From an archaeon (GTDB lineage: Archaea; Asgardarchaeota; Hermodarchaeia; Hermodarchaeales; Hermodarchaeaceae), in NCBI GenBank assembly GCA_016550425.1, contig JABXGS010000058.1:1-25655 (forward strand): 25,655 bases of DNA. Direction: 5' to 3'. A model generated the notes under the pieces. It did not search any database and had not been told where the DNA came from. It worked only from the letters and a program-made list of their open reading frames with translations. The stretch's first letter is position 1, and each line of letters opens with the position of its first letter. Position numbers and translations under genes: made by a program. This document shows positions 1 through 5,554 of the stretch, piece after piece.

Positions 1-563
1 AAGGCACTGGATCCTTGTTTTTTGGCTTTGCTCCAGTATTTTTCGAAGTAGGCGGATGGGGGTTGGTTGTAGTGGAAGTGGATGAGGTCGGCGAAGATGG
101 CGTGGAGGGATTCAGCTTTGTTAGTGAATGTGATGTAAGGGCGGTGGCCTTGGCGGTAGCCTGCGTTGCCGTCGGTGAGGAGCATGATAGCGATTAGGTG
201 GGGGATGAAGGGTTTTGTATTGGGGTTTGTGAGGAGTTGGGGGACTTCGGTGGAGAGGGGAAAGGTGGGGGCTTTGGATCCTCGTCGGATGAGTTGGGCG
301 TCGCGGAGGGGGCGAAGTGGTTTGTTGTATCTGCGGATGATGTTTTGGATGGTGTCGGGAGGGCAGTCATATTGTTTACCGAGTTGGAGGCTGCTTTGGG
401 GTCTTTCTTGGTTGTGGCAGTAAGCACAGACGATTTCGAGTTCAGTGGCGATGTCGAATTTGCGTTGGTAAGTGGCTTTGATACCGGGTTGGGTGGTTTG
501 GCGTTGAGCAAAAATTGGACATGATTGACATTTCGCAGGGATAGGGTCATTTGGTGTTGTCAT
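1..563 (-). CDS. LAGLIDADG-like endonuclease-family protein with N-terminal zinc ribbon, 3' end outside the window
   Basis: An open frame runs from an ATG at 563 to the window edge without a stop (187 codons visible). Two CxxC pairs (C12/C15, C46/C49) suggest a zinc ribbon. Residues about 57-79 look like a helix-turn-helix. At about residue 123 the segment LIAIMLLTDG is followed by a TFTNKAESL-like strand and helix, the pattern of a LAGLIDADG endonuclease core. The ATG overlaps the stop of the upstream gene in an ATGA tetranucleotide, so the two are probably translated together. Codons end predominantly in C and the coding strand is G-poor, unlike the genes right of 8 kb. The family could act as a homing endonuclease or as a regulator derived from one; the catalytic half is not fully visible. 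The LAGLIDADG assignment is by motif only. Confidence 0.7.
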   Translation of the reverse strand, partial: MTTPNDPIPAKCQSCPIFAQRQTTQPGIKATYQRKFDIATELEIVCAYCHNQERPQSSLQLGKQYDCPPDTIQNIIRRYNKPLRPLRDAQLIRRGSKAPTFPLSTEVPQLLTNPNTKPFIPHLIAIMLLTDGNAGYRQGHRPYITFTNKAESLHAIFADLIHFHYNQPPSAYFEKYWSKAKKQGSSA

Positions 564-1117
564 TGTGAATCCTCTGCGAGTGGTGGTTGGTGTCGGAGGA
601 GGGGTGTGATGTGTTCAATCCATGTAATCGCGTCTTTGGTGAGTTGGTGGGCGAATTGCGTGTAGGCGGGATGGTCGTTTTCGATGTTGAATTGGTGGTT
701 AAGTTCTTCGGAGCTCGCTGCGATCTCGTAGGGTTCACAGGTTTCACAACGCCCAGGAAAGATGGGAGTGAAGTTGGGTTTGAAATGGATGGTGAATTGG
801 CAGTGTAAGCCGACTTCTTTGAGGGTGGTTTGCAGGTCGTGGAAGGTGAGGTCAGGATCGAGTTGAAGGTGTGAGACCTTACCATAGAATTTCCCATAGA
901 TGTGTCGGTCTTGGAGAGAATAGGCTGCTAGACGACAAAGGAGTTCTATGTAACCATATGCAGATTCGTCGAAAGTGAAATAGATTTGATTCGAAGTGGC
1001 CAATGCATCATTACGCTCGACAACAGTCCACAGTTTGAGGGTTGGATGGTGTTGCTTAAGCTGAACAAAAATCTCACCTGTGATGGTGGTGAGAATGCTT
1101 GCAGGTTGAAAAACCAT
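560..1117 (-). CDS. Hypothetical protein, 185 aa, coupled to the LAGLIDADG-like gene
   Basis: I do not recognise this protein. The start at 1117 is supported by GAGGTGA nine nucleotides upstream of the ATG. The stop overlaps the ATG of the following minus-strand gene (ATGA), so the two form a two-gene unit. The protein is soluble-looking, with no signal peptide or membrane span, and has one CETC pair in the middle and many His and aromatic residues. The N-terminal 60 residues have alternating hydrophobic strands. Coupling to a zinc-ribbon LAGLIDADG-like protein suggests a joint DNA- or RNA-related job, but that is inference. Its 3' half shares the G-poor coding strand of its neighbour. Confidence 0.6.
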   Translation of the reverse strand: MVFQPASILTTITGEIFVQLKQHHPTLKLWTVVERNDALATSNQIYFTFDESAYGYIELLCRLAAYSLQDRHIYGKFYGKVSHLQLDPDLTFHDLQTTLKEVGLHCQFTIHFKPNFTPIFPGRCETCEPYEIAASSEELNHQFNIENDHPAYTQFAHQLTKDAITWIEHITPLLRHQPPLAEDSQ

Positions 1118-1214
1118 GAGAATTCACCTCAGGCGGAGCGCCGGTTTTGGTTCGTTTATATGCGTTATGGTTCTCAGGAAAAGGTGATTAAAACCACACA
1201 AAACTAGGAAACGA

Positions 1215-1275
1215 GTGACGAAAAAGGAATACATGGAGCAGGGTGTTGGCATGAACCATCGCTGCTTCCCTAGCC
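1215..1275 (+). repeat. Intergenic peptide-like repeat, copy 1
   Basis: This is the leftmost of six related modules. Read from 1215 (GTG ACG AAA AAG GAA TAC ATG GAG ...), the frame gives VTKKEYMEQGVGMNHRCF, matching the family consensus at 14 of 18 positions. Its RNA could also fold, GGAGCAG (1235-1241) pairing with CTGCTTC (1262-1268). The usual downstream terminator is displaced here by about 110 nt, the interval holding a short membrane-peptide reading frame. No known mobile element or RNA family is recognised. Confidence 0.75.
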
Positions 1276-1353
1276 ATTGCAGGAGACGTAGTGGCGGGCA
1301 TCATCCTTATCGTGGTTGTTTTCATTCTACGTCGAAGAAGCTCGGGACCATAA
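1255..1353 (+). pseudogene. Possible remnant of a C-terminal membrane anchor (32 codons)
   Basis: A frame opened by a TGA at 1252 and closed by TAA at 1351 encodes a small-residue stretch followed by GIILIVVVFILRRRSS. This is a classic single transmembrane helix with a positively charged cytoplasmic end, the usual C-terminal tail of archaeal surface proteins. It has no ATG, and only a weak GTG lies inside it. It may be the broken end of a lost surface-protein gene or the tail of a frameshifted fusion with repeat copy 1. It could also be chance. Confidence 0.25.
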
Positions 1354-1382
1354 CTACAGCACTCCTTCACAGGTTCAGCACA

Positions 1383-1406
1383 GGAGGTTTTACCTCCCCC
1401 TTTTTT
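1383..1406 (+). terminator. Terminator-like hairpin downstream of repeat copy 1
   Basis: GGAGGT (1383-1388) pairs with ACCTCC (1392-1397) across a TTT loop and is followed by CCC and six T. The hairpin reads on the + strand although no complete + gene precedes it, which suggests that the repeat unit itself is, or was, transcribed. Confidence 0.55.
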
Positions 1407-1495
1407 CCGTCCTCCCTTTTCTGCCCTTTAGAAGGTCTGTTTCTGCCAATAGTTGCCTGGTTTTCAACGAGTTTCTTCCCTGTTCAGGAACCATG

Positions 1496-1544
1496 TTGTT
1501 AAATAGTGCCCTTAGAAATTTAGGGCGCTTGTTGATTAATCAAC
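1496..1544 (+). promoter_or_regulatory. Promoter with two inverted repeats upstream of the secreted-protein gene
   Basis: A TATA-like GTTAAATAG lies at about 1497-1505. It is followed by an inverted repeat GCCCT...AGGGC (1508-1526) and a perfect 14-bp palindrome GTTGATTAATCAAC (1531-1544). Both lie between the TATA box and the GGAGGA ribosome-binding site at 1555-1560, where a repressor would block initiation. The regulator is unknown. Confidence 0.45.
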
Positions 1545-1571
1545 GAGTAAATTTGGAGGAATTCAATTAGA

Positions 1572-2180
1572 ATGGCTTCTGCCAAAGTAGTAGGCAAAAC
1601 TATTGTGATTTCGCTGGCAATCGTGTGTGTTCTCACTCTTGTAATGATGCCTGTAGCTTCAGCTAGTTATGGCGATGTTCGTCGATTTACTCGTCCTTCT
1701 CCGTTTGGGCTAGGACCGGCGAAGCTCTGGGATGTTTACTTTGCCGCACCGTTTGATCCACCTGGACGCGTTATTACCATCTTTACCTGTGGAATTCCGT
1801 ATGATGAAAATTGGATTAACTATTTGGATTCAAACGAAGCACTGGCAATTGGGACGGTAGGCATATACGTTGAACCACCTGAATGCACTGACCATAAATC
1901 CGCAAGAGCAGTATATGACAGTCACATGTACTGCGTCTTAATTGATGGAGTACAAATTGCTGTTGAAAAGACGCCGATGCGGCATTGCTTAGTTACAGAC
2001 CACGAAACTGGTGAGAAATTTGTGTGGTGGGAATGGCGGTATGGTGCCACCTATAAGGAAGGTGAACTCGCTGAACTCATCGGACTAGGACCACACACAA
2101 TTCGGTTCCAAATGTACGATGCCCTTGGGCTGTATTTCGACAGTGATTGGATTGACACTTTTCAATTTGTATTAGTGTGA
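1572..2180 (+). CDS. Secreted protein of unknown function, 202 aa
   Basis: The ATG at 1572 follows GGAGGA about 11 nt upstream. Residues 1-32 form a Sec signal peptide: basic KVVGK start, hydrophobic core to about residue 28 and a SASAS-type cleavage site. The mature part is about 170 residues, aromatic-rich, with Cys pairs (CGIP, PECTDH, MYCV, HCLV) that could form disulfides, and it ends in a beta-rich DTFQFVLV strand. No transmembrane anchor follows, so it is probably released or surface-associated. I recognise no family. It is a single-gene unit with its own operator-like palindromes and its own terminator. Confidence 0.75.
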   Translation: MASAKVVGKTIVISLAIVCVLTLVMMPVASASYGDVRRFTRPSPFGLGPAKLWDVYFAAPFDPPGRVITIFTCGIPYDENWINYLDSNEALAIGTVGIYVEPPECTDHKSARAVYDSHMYCVLIDGVQIAVEKTPMRHCLVTDHETGEKFVWWEWRYGATYKEGELAELIGLGPHTIRFQMYDALGLYFDSDWIDTFQFVLV

Positions 2181-2205
2181 TCTATGCCAAAATCACCACA
2201 TCAGT

Positions 2206-2240
2206 AGGGGGCCTTGTCCCCCTTTTCCTCTTTTTCTTTA
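2206..2240 (+). terminator. Terminator of the secreted-protein gene
   Basis: GGGGG (2207-2211) pairs with CCCCC (2218-2222) around a CCTTGT-type loop and is followed by a long T-rich tract (TTTTCCTCTTTTTCTTT). It sits 26 nt after the stop of the upstream + gene. Confidence 0.75.
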
Positions 2241-2266
2241 ATCTCTGTGTATGAAGTGGGGGTAGT

Positions 2267-3019
2267 TCAAAATAGAAGGGAGAGGCAAGTAAGGGCGCCG
2301 TCACATTTGGTGAATTCGCTCATATTCAGGGTAATAACCTCGAAACCCGTGTCTTTGATAAGTTGTTGGGTTTGAGGGTATCCGGCGGGCATGATTACGG
2401 TCTCGTCTAGGGTAAGAGTATTGGCTGCATAGCGTTCGGTTTTAGGGACTTTTAGAGTATCGAATTTCAACAAGGTAGGATGCTTTGTATAGGGATATGT
2501 CGCTAGCATGATGTTATGGTTCAGGTAGGTGACATGGCTTTTCAGGTGAAGGAGATGGGGGACAACAATAGTATCGACAGGCACATCAAAATAGGTCTGC
2601 ATCTGGTGTACACCCGCGCGATTTGTGCGCTGACTAATCCCACAAATTATTCGGGTGGGTAAATGAATCACATCGCCTCCTTCGAGGGTGCCTGGAGCTC
2701 TGATATGCTCAATGGGGAAATGCTCTTGAAGAAATTCTTCAACGGTATTTTCTTCACCTCGACGGCTTTTCTTGGCCAGGCGGGTTATGAGGGCTTTGCC
2801 GGCGTGGATGACCGCGGTATCTTCAATAAAACAAGAATCAGGGTGAGTATTGTCAGGAGGTAATCGAATGACTTCAAGACCAAGTTCTGTTAATGTGCTA
2901 ACATATGCTGCATGTTGCGTTCGTGCTCGAGCAACATTGACGGTATGGTGTAATGGGTGGGAAGAAATGCAGCGAGTAAATTGGGCTCCGGGTTCACGTA
3001 CCAACGCATATTGAGCCAT
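2267..3019 (-). CDS. Dimethylarginine dimethylaminohydrolase (DDAH) / amidinotransferase-fold hydrolase
   Basis: The protein has the DDAH signature set in order: N-terminal ALVREPG, PDSCFIEDTAVI, TLEGGDVI, the catalytic-His segment KSHVTYL, and the C-terminal catalytic-Cys segment DGALTCLSL. Members of this pentein-fold family hydrolyse methylated arginine (or close guanidino compounds) to citrulline-type products; the substrate is not proven here. The frame extends further upstream, but the start was set at 3019 because GAGGTG lies six nt upstream and family members begin close to the ALVREPG strand. Length (250 aa) is normal. It is monocistronic, convergent with the secreted-protein gene. 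Confidence 0.85.
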   Translation of the reverse strand: MAQYALVREPGAQFTRCISSHPLHHTVNVARARTQHAAYVSTLTELGLEVIRLPPDNTHPDSCFIEDTAVIHAGKALITRLAKKSRRGEENTVEEFLQEHFPIEHIRAPGTLEGGDVIHLPTRIICGISQRTNRAGVHQMQTYFDVPVDTIVVPHLLHLKSHVTYLNHNIMLATYPYTKHPTLLKFDTLKVPKTERYAANTLTLDETVIMPAGYPQTQQLIKDTGFEVITLNMSEFTKCDGALTCLSLLF

Positions 3020-3203
3020 CATTGCCACCTCTTTTTTCTGGGATAGGTTCCGATGAATTTCAAGCTTGAAGAGAAAGTTGCACTCTGATTTAATGTCTTT
3101 CATTACAATTTCCAGTTGCCATTTCAGCTGTGATATGTTGCTTCCCCCCCTCTTTGATGGTTGGGGATTTCAGGTTGGCTGCTTGAGAGCGGAGTGAAAG
3201 CGG

Positions 3204-3210
3204 TTATAAA
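3204..3210 (+). promoter_or_regulatory. TATA box of a probably leaderless gene
   Basis: TTATAAA is centred about 26 bp upstream of the ATG at 3233. In archaea that spacing puts the transcription start at or next to the start codon. This was used to choose 3233 over the longer in-frame extension. Confidence 0.6.
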
Positions 3211-3232
3211 CGGGTCTGTGTATTGTGTGGGT

Positions 3233-3844
3233 ATGGGCTGGTTGAAAAAGTTCAAAGCGGCGCTTGAGCGATTTGTTGGTGGTTCTGTTAAAAGCCAGGT
3301 TCTAGAGGATGGGCGTCCGGTTTCGACTCAGAGTAGTCCAAAGCGGAAAGCAGAGTGGGTCAAGGGGGCAATGGAGCGGCTTGATACACTCGTGCCGGAT
3401 AGTGAAACGCGCCGCGAAATCCTGCTATGTTGCTCACATCGGTTTCCAGAGGCTCGGATCAAGACGCTTAAACGTGCGTATCAGAAACATGGGGATATCG
3501 ATGAATTGTTGAAGTTGATGCACACGGATACTTCGTGGAATGGCTTATCGTATTATGAGTATCCAGAACGAAAGGGCAACATTATCTATGTGACCAAAAT
3601 TCCGTTTGCACCGCAGAAGTTTGAAGCCGCAACCGACCCAGCGTCGAAACGTCGAGCCTACTGCCACTGTGGCTGGATCAAAGCTTCCACAGACCGTATA
3701 TCCAAGACTTTTTGTTATTGCGGCTCCGGATGGTATAAGACCCTTTGGGAAGGCATTCTGGATAAGCCGGTCCAGGTTGAAGTACTGACCACAATTGCTA
3801 GTGGTGGGCATGCGTGTTCTTTTGCCATCCATCTTCCTGAATAG
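3233..3844 (+). CDS. Cysteine-rich protein of unknown function (DUF6144-like), 203 aa
   Basis: The N-terminal 45 residues are basic and amphipathic (MGWLKKFKAALERF). A helical middle follows (RREILLCCSHRFPEARI). The C-terminal third is rich in Cys and aromatics: YCHCGWI, then FCYCGSGWYKTLWEGIL, then a strand-rich end KPVQVEVL...GGHACSFAIHLP. The last part resembles the C-terminal halves of DUF6144 and L-2-amino-thiazoline-4-carboxylate hydrolase/V4R-like families, where Cys residues bind metal. I assign it only tentatively. The start is chosen from the TATA spacing; a longer version beginning at a TTG is possible but has no ribosome site. Repeat copy 2 and a terminator follow directly. Confidence 0.6.
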   Translation: MGWLKKFKAALERFVGGSVKSQVLEDGRPVSTQSSPKRKAEWVKGAMERLDTLVPDSETRREILLCCSHRFPEARIKTLKRAYQKHGDIDELLKLMHTDTSWNGLSYYEYPERKGNIIYVTKIPFAPQKFEAATDPASKRRAYCHCGWIKASTDRISKTFCYCGSGWYKTLWEGILDKPVQVEVLTTIASGGHACSFAIHLPE

Positions 3845-3854
3845 TGTCCAGAGA

Positions 3855-3970
3855 ATGGAGAACATATGGGTAACTACGAAAGAATACATGGAGCAAGGCG
3901 CTGGCGTGATCCACCGCTGCTTCTAGGTAACCAAATGTTGGGAGGCTTGTCCTCCCGTTTCTGTCTTTTT
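3855..3970 (+). repeat. Intergenic peptide-like repeat, copy 2, with a complete 23-codon ORF
   Basis: The best-preserved copy. An ATG at 3855 opens a 23-codon frame ending MENIW-VTTKEYMEQGAGVIHRCF and a TAG at 3924-3926. Compared with copy 3, every nucleotide difference within the EYM...CF block is at a third codon position (CAA/CAG, GGC/GGT, ATC/ATT, CAC/CAT, CGC/CGG). A terminator hairpin at 3940-3956 closes the unit. It could be a small protein gene, or the 3' end of a cistron copied around. Confidence 0.75.
3940..3970 (+). terminator. Terminator of repeat copy 2 and probably of the upstream + gene
   Basis: GGGAGG (3940-3945) pairs with CCTCCC (3951-3956) over CTTGT and is followed by TTTCTGTCTTTTT. 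It lies between two convergent genes. Confidence 0.65.
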
Positions 3971-3995
3971 GGTGGTGTTGGTTTTTGTGTGGGGG

Positions 3996-4559
3996 TTAGG
4001 GGTGTGTTTTTTGTGGAAAGGGTTTGTTCATGTCTTTGGTGAGGTTGTTTAGGGCGGTTTTGATGGTGGTTGTGGGGGATGGGGTGTGAGGGGTGAGTTC
4101 GTAGAAGCGGAGGTGGTGTTGGTTGGCGAAGTGTTGGCCTTGGGGTGTGGTGACTTGGCGGGGATGGGTGGGGTTGGGCCAGTGGCCGATGAGTAGACCT
4201 GGAATTGGTGTGTTCACGGCGGATTGGACTGAGGCGAGGTGGTCTGGGAGGTGGTCAAAGGAGTGGGGTTCGGCGATGTTATAGTGGTACAGGGTCCCTG
4301 ATGCTCCTTGGCAGTATTGGGTGCGAACTTCTACAAATTGGTCACTGCATACTAAATTGTAAAGGAATATTTTGAACGGCTGGTTTTCTAATGTAACGTT
4401 ATAGATGAGAACCTCGATTCCAAGGGTGTGATGATGCTCCTCTTCGAATCTCCCTGTTGTGACCTTGGTGACAAGTTTATCGAGGTCGGGGTTCGGATCA
4501 CCAAGCATTACGACTTTATACACGGCTTCGAAATTGCCTTCTTTGGGTAAAATCTCCAC
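3996..4559 (-). CDS. Degenerate Ras/Rab-type small GTPase (nucleotide-binding motifs lost)
   Basis: The whole 187-residue chain aligns by eye to a Ras-superfamily G domain: first strand YKVVMLGDPN at 14-23, switch-I Thr45 in HTLGIEV, FVEVRTQYCQGASG (75-88) where GTPases have FRSIR..YYRGAHG, then the YHYNIAEPHSFDHL helix and the PGLLIG strand. The nucleotide motifs are all replaced: GKT/S of the P-loop is DLD (25-27), DTAGQ is NLVCS (68-72), NKxD is HWPN (126-129), SAK is TPH. It cannot be a normal GTPase; a scaffold or pseudo-GTPase role is likely. Ras-like proteins in archaea are typical of Asgard lineages. The start is GTG, the only in-frame option after a stop; an AT-rich box about 24 nt upstream suggests a leaderless transcript. 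The 3' half is extremely G-poor on the coding strand. Confidence 0.75.
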   Translation of the reverse strand: MEILPKEGNFEAVYKVVMLGDPNPDLDKLVTKVTTGRFEEEHHHTLGIEVLIYNVTLENQPFKIFLYNLVCSDQFVEVRTQYCQGASGTLYHYNIAEPHSFDHLPDHLASVQSAVNTPIPGLLIGHWPNPTHPRQVTTPQGQHFANQHHLRFYELTPHTPSPTTTIKTALNNLTKDMNKPFPQKTHP

Positions 4560-4632
4560 ACTCCAACATGTTATTGTTCAATTATCAACTACTGCACTGC
4601 TGCTTTTTACGGTATGGTTGCTCGAATAATCG

Positions 4633-4727
4633 GTCACAGCGAAAGAATACATGGAGCAGGGTGCTGGCGTGATTCATCGGTGCTTCGAAGGTAGTCGATT
4701 TTTTGGGAGGCTTGCCTCCCTTTTTTT
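4633..4727 (+). repeat. Intergenic peptide-like repeat, copy 3
   Basis: From 4633 the frame reads VTAKEYMEQGAGVIHRCF and continues in frame past the usual stop. The copy ends in a strong hairpin and T run. No + gene lies upstream, so the module with its terminator stands alone between two minus-strand genes, which argues that it is an independent transcription unit or the fossil of one. Confidence 0.75.
4705..4727 (+). terminator. Terminator hairpin of repeat copy 3
   Basis: GGGAGG (4705-4710) pairs with CCTCCC (4715-4720) around CTTG, followed by seven T. Confidence 0.7.
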
Positions 4728-4763
4728 GGTGTTGAGTGTGCTTTTTTCGAGGAAGGTTGGGTG

Positions 4764-5471
4764 TTAGAAGTCGGTGATGGGTTTGAGGTATTGGGCCATG
4801 CCGAGGGTGAATTGGGCTTCAGCGGGTGAAACTGCTCGTCCGTCAAAGTGTGTGCGTTCGACAAATTCGGCGAAGAGGGTCACTAGGTCGTCAGGGTTGT
4901 CGTAGGTGGCGATTTTGTCGAGGGTGTCTAGGCCAGCGTCGTAGAAGAGGCGGGCGCGTTTTTGTTTTAGTCCTGGGATGCGGGCTAGATTGCTGAGTTT
5001 TACTAGTTCTAGGATGGTTGCTTCTGGTATGTTGGTTTCTTTGGAGAGCTGCTCTCGTTGGGCTTTGGTTGTGGTGCTGGCGAGGAGTTGGGCGGCGGTT
5101 CGAATATTATGTGCAGATAGGGTTTTGGCGACGTGGGGATTGACACCGGTGAAATCTTTGAGTTTCAGTGCCTCTAGCGAGATAATTCCGAGAATTTCGT
5201 TGGCGGCGTGATAGAGGTCTTGGTCTGCTGTGAATCCGTAATAGGATTTTAGCGCGTAGAAGTAGCGGTTAATCCTTGGGCGTCGAAATTGCGGGTCCAG
5301 CCAGGTGAAAAATGTGTGGAGGTCCTCGGGTTGTTGGTTGTCGACACTGTGTTGCCGATACTTCTGAAGATAGTCAAAATATTCTTTGGCCAGTCGAATA
5401 AATTGAGCCATCGTATTGGCGGGTGTTTTTTGGTCTTGTAAATATGTTCGAAACCCTGTTTCATCAAACAT
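4764..5471 (-). CDS. Helix-hairpin-helix protein (DUF4332-like)
   Basis: The N-terminal 90 residues are helical and resemble the SAM-like N-terminal domain of tyrosine recombinases. The C-terminal part has a helix-hairpin-helix repeat array: TGVNPHVAKTLSAHNIRTAAQLL and, around residue 165, ARIPGLKQKRARLFYDAGL followed by DTLDKIA, the DUF4332 signature. Such domains bind nucleic acid non-specifically or mediate protein contacts. The start at 5471 is chosen because GGAGTG sits about six nt upstream; a GTG three codons earlier lies inside that site. It is monocistronic, divergent from the metallo-beta-lactamase-fold gene, with only about 80 bp between the two starts. Confidence 0.75.
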   Translation of the reverse strand: MFDETGFRTYLQDQKTPANTMAQFIRLAKEYFDYLQKYRQHSVDNQQPEDLHTFFTWLDPQFRRPRINRYFYALKSYYGFTADQDLYHAANEILGIISLEALKLKDFTGVNPHVAKTLSAHNIRTAAQLLASTTTKAQREQLSKETNIPEATILELVKLSNLARIPGLKQKRARLFYDAGLDTLDKIATYDNPDDLVTLFAEFVERTHFDGRAVSPAEAQFTLGMAQYLKPITDF

Positions 5472-5524
5472 TGAGTTCACTCCAATTAAGAAATAAGCTG
5501 AGGTTCGTTTCTTATGTCTCTTGG

Positions 5525-5531
5525 GTATAAA
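5525..5531 (+). promoter_or_regulatory. TATA box of a probably leaderless gene
   Basis: GTATAAA lies 24-30 bp upstream of the ATG at 5555, so the transcript probably starts at the start codon. No Shine-Dalgarno site precedes that ATG. Confidence 0.6.
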
Positions 5532-5554
5532 TTGATGCGCTTTTGACCTTTCAC

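Noticed and set aside
194..550. Open frames on both strands opposite the left-edge LAGLIDADG-like gene
   Set aside because: Low-complexity Pro/Ser/Thr or Gly/Val translations that arise from the biased composition; the frame from 563 to the edge has recognisable motifs and a coupled start.
560..1117. Assigning a nuclease or toxin function to the unknown gene beside the LAGLIDADG-like protein
   Set aside because: No catalytic motif is visible; position alone is not enough.
1228..1290. C/D box or H/ACA guide RNA in the repeats
   Set aside because: No proper C (RTGATGA) and D (CTGA) pair or terminal ACA box is conserved among the copies.
1215..1502. 95-codon + strand ORF starting at repeat copy 1
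   Set aside because: Only its first 18 codons match the repeat family; the rest is not protein-like and runs through the terminator hairpin at 1383-1397.
5249..5467. Short minus-strand ORF overlapping the helix-hairpin-helix gene start
   Set aside because: It is in another frame of a well-supported gene and has no family features.
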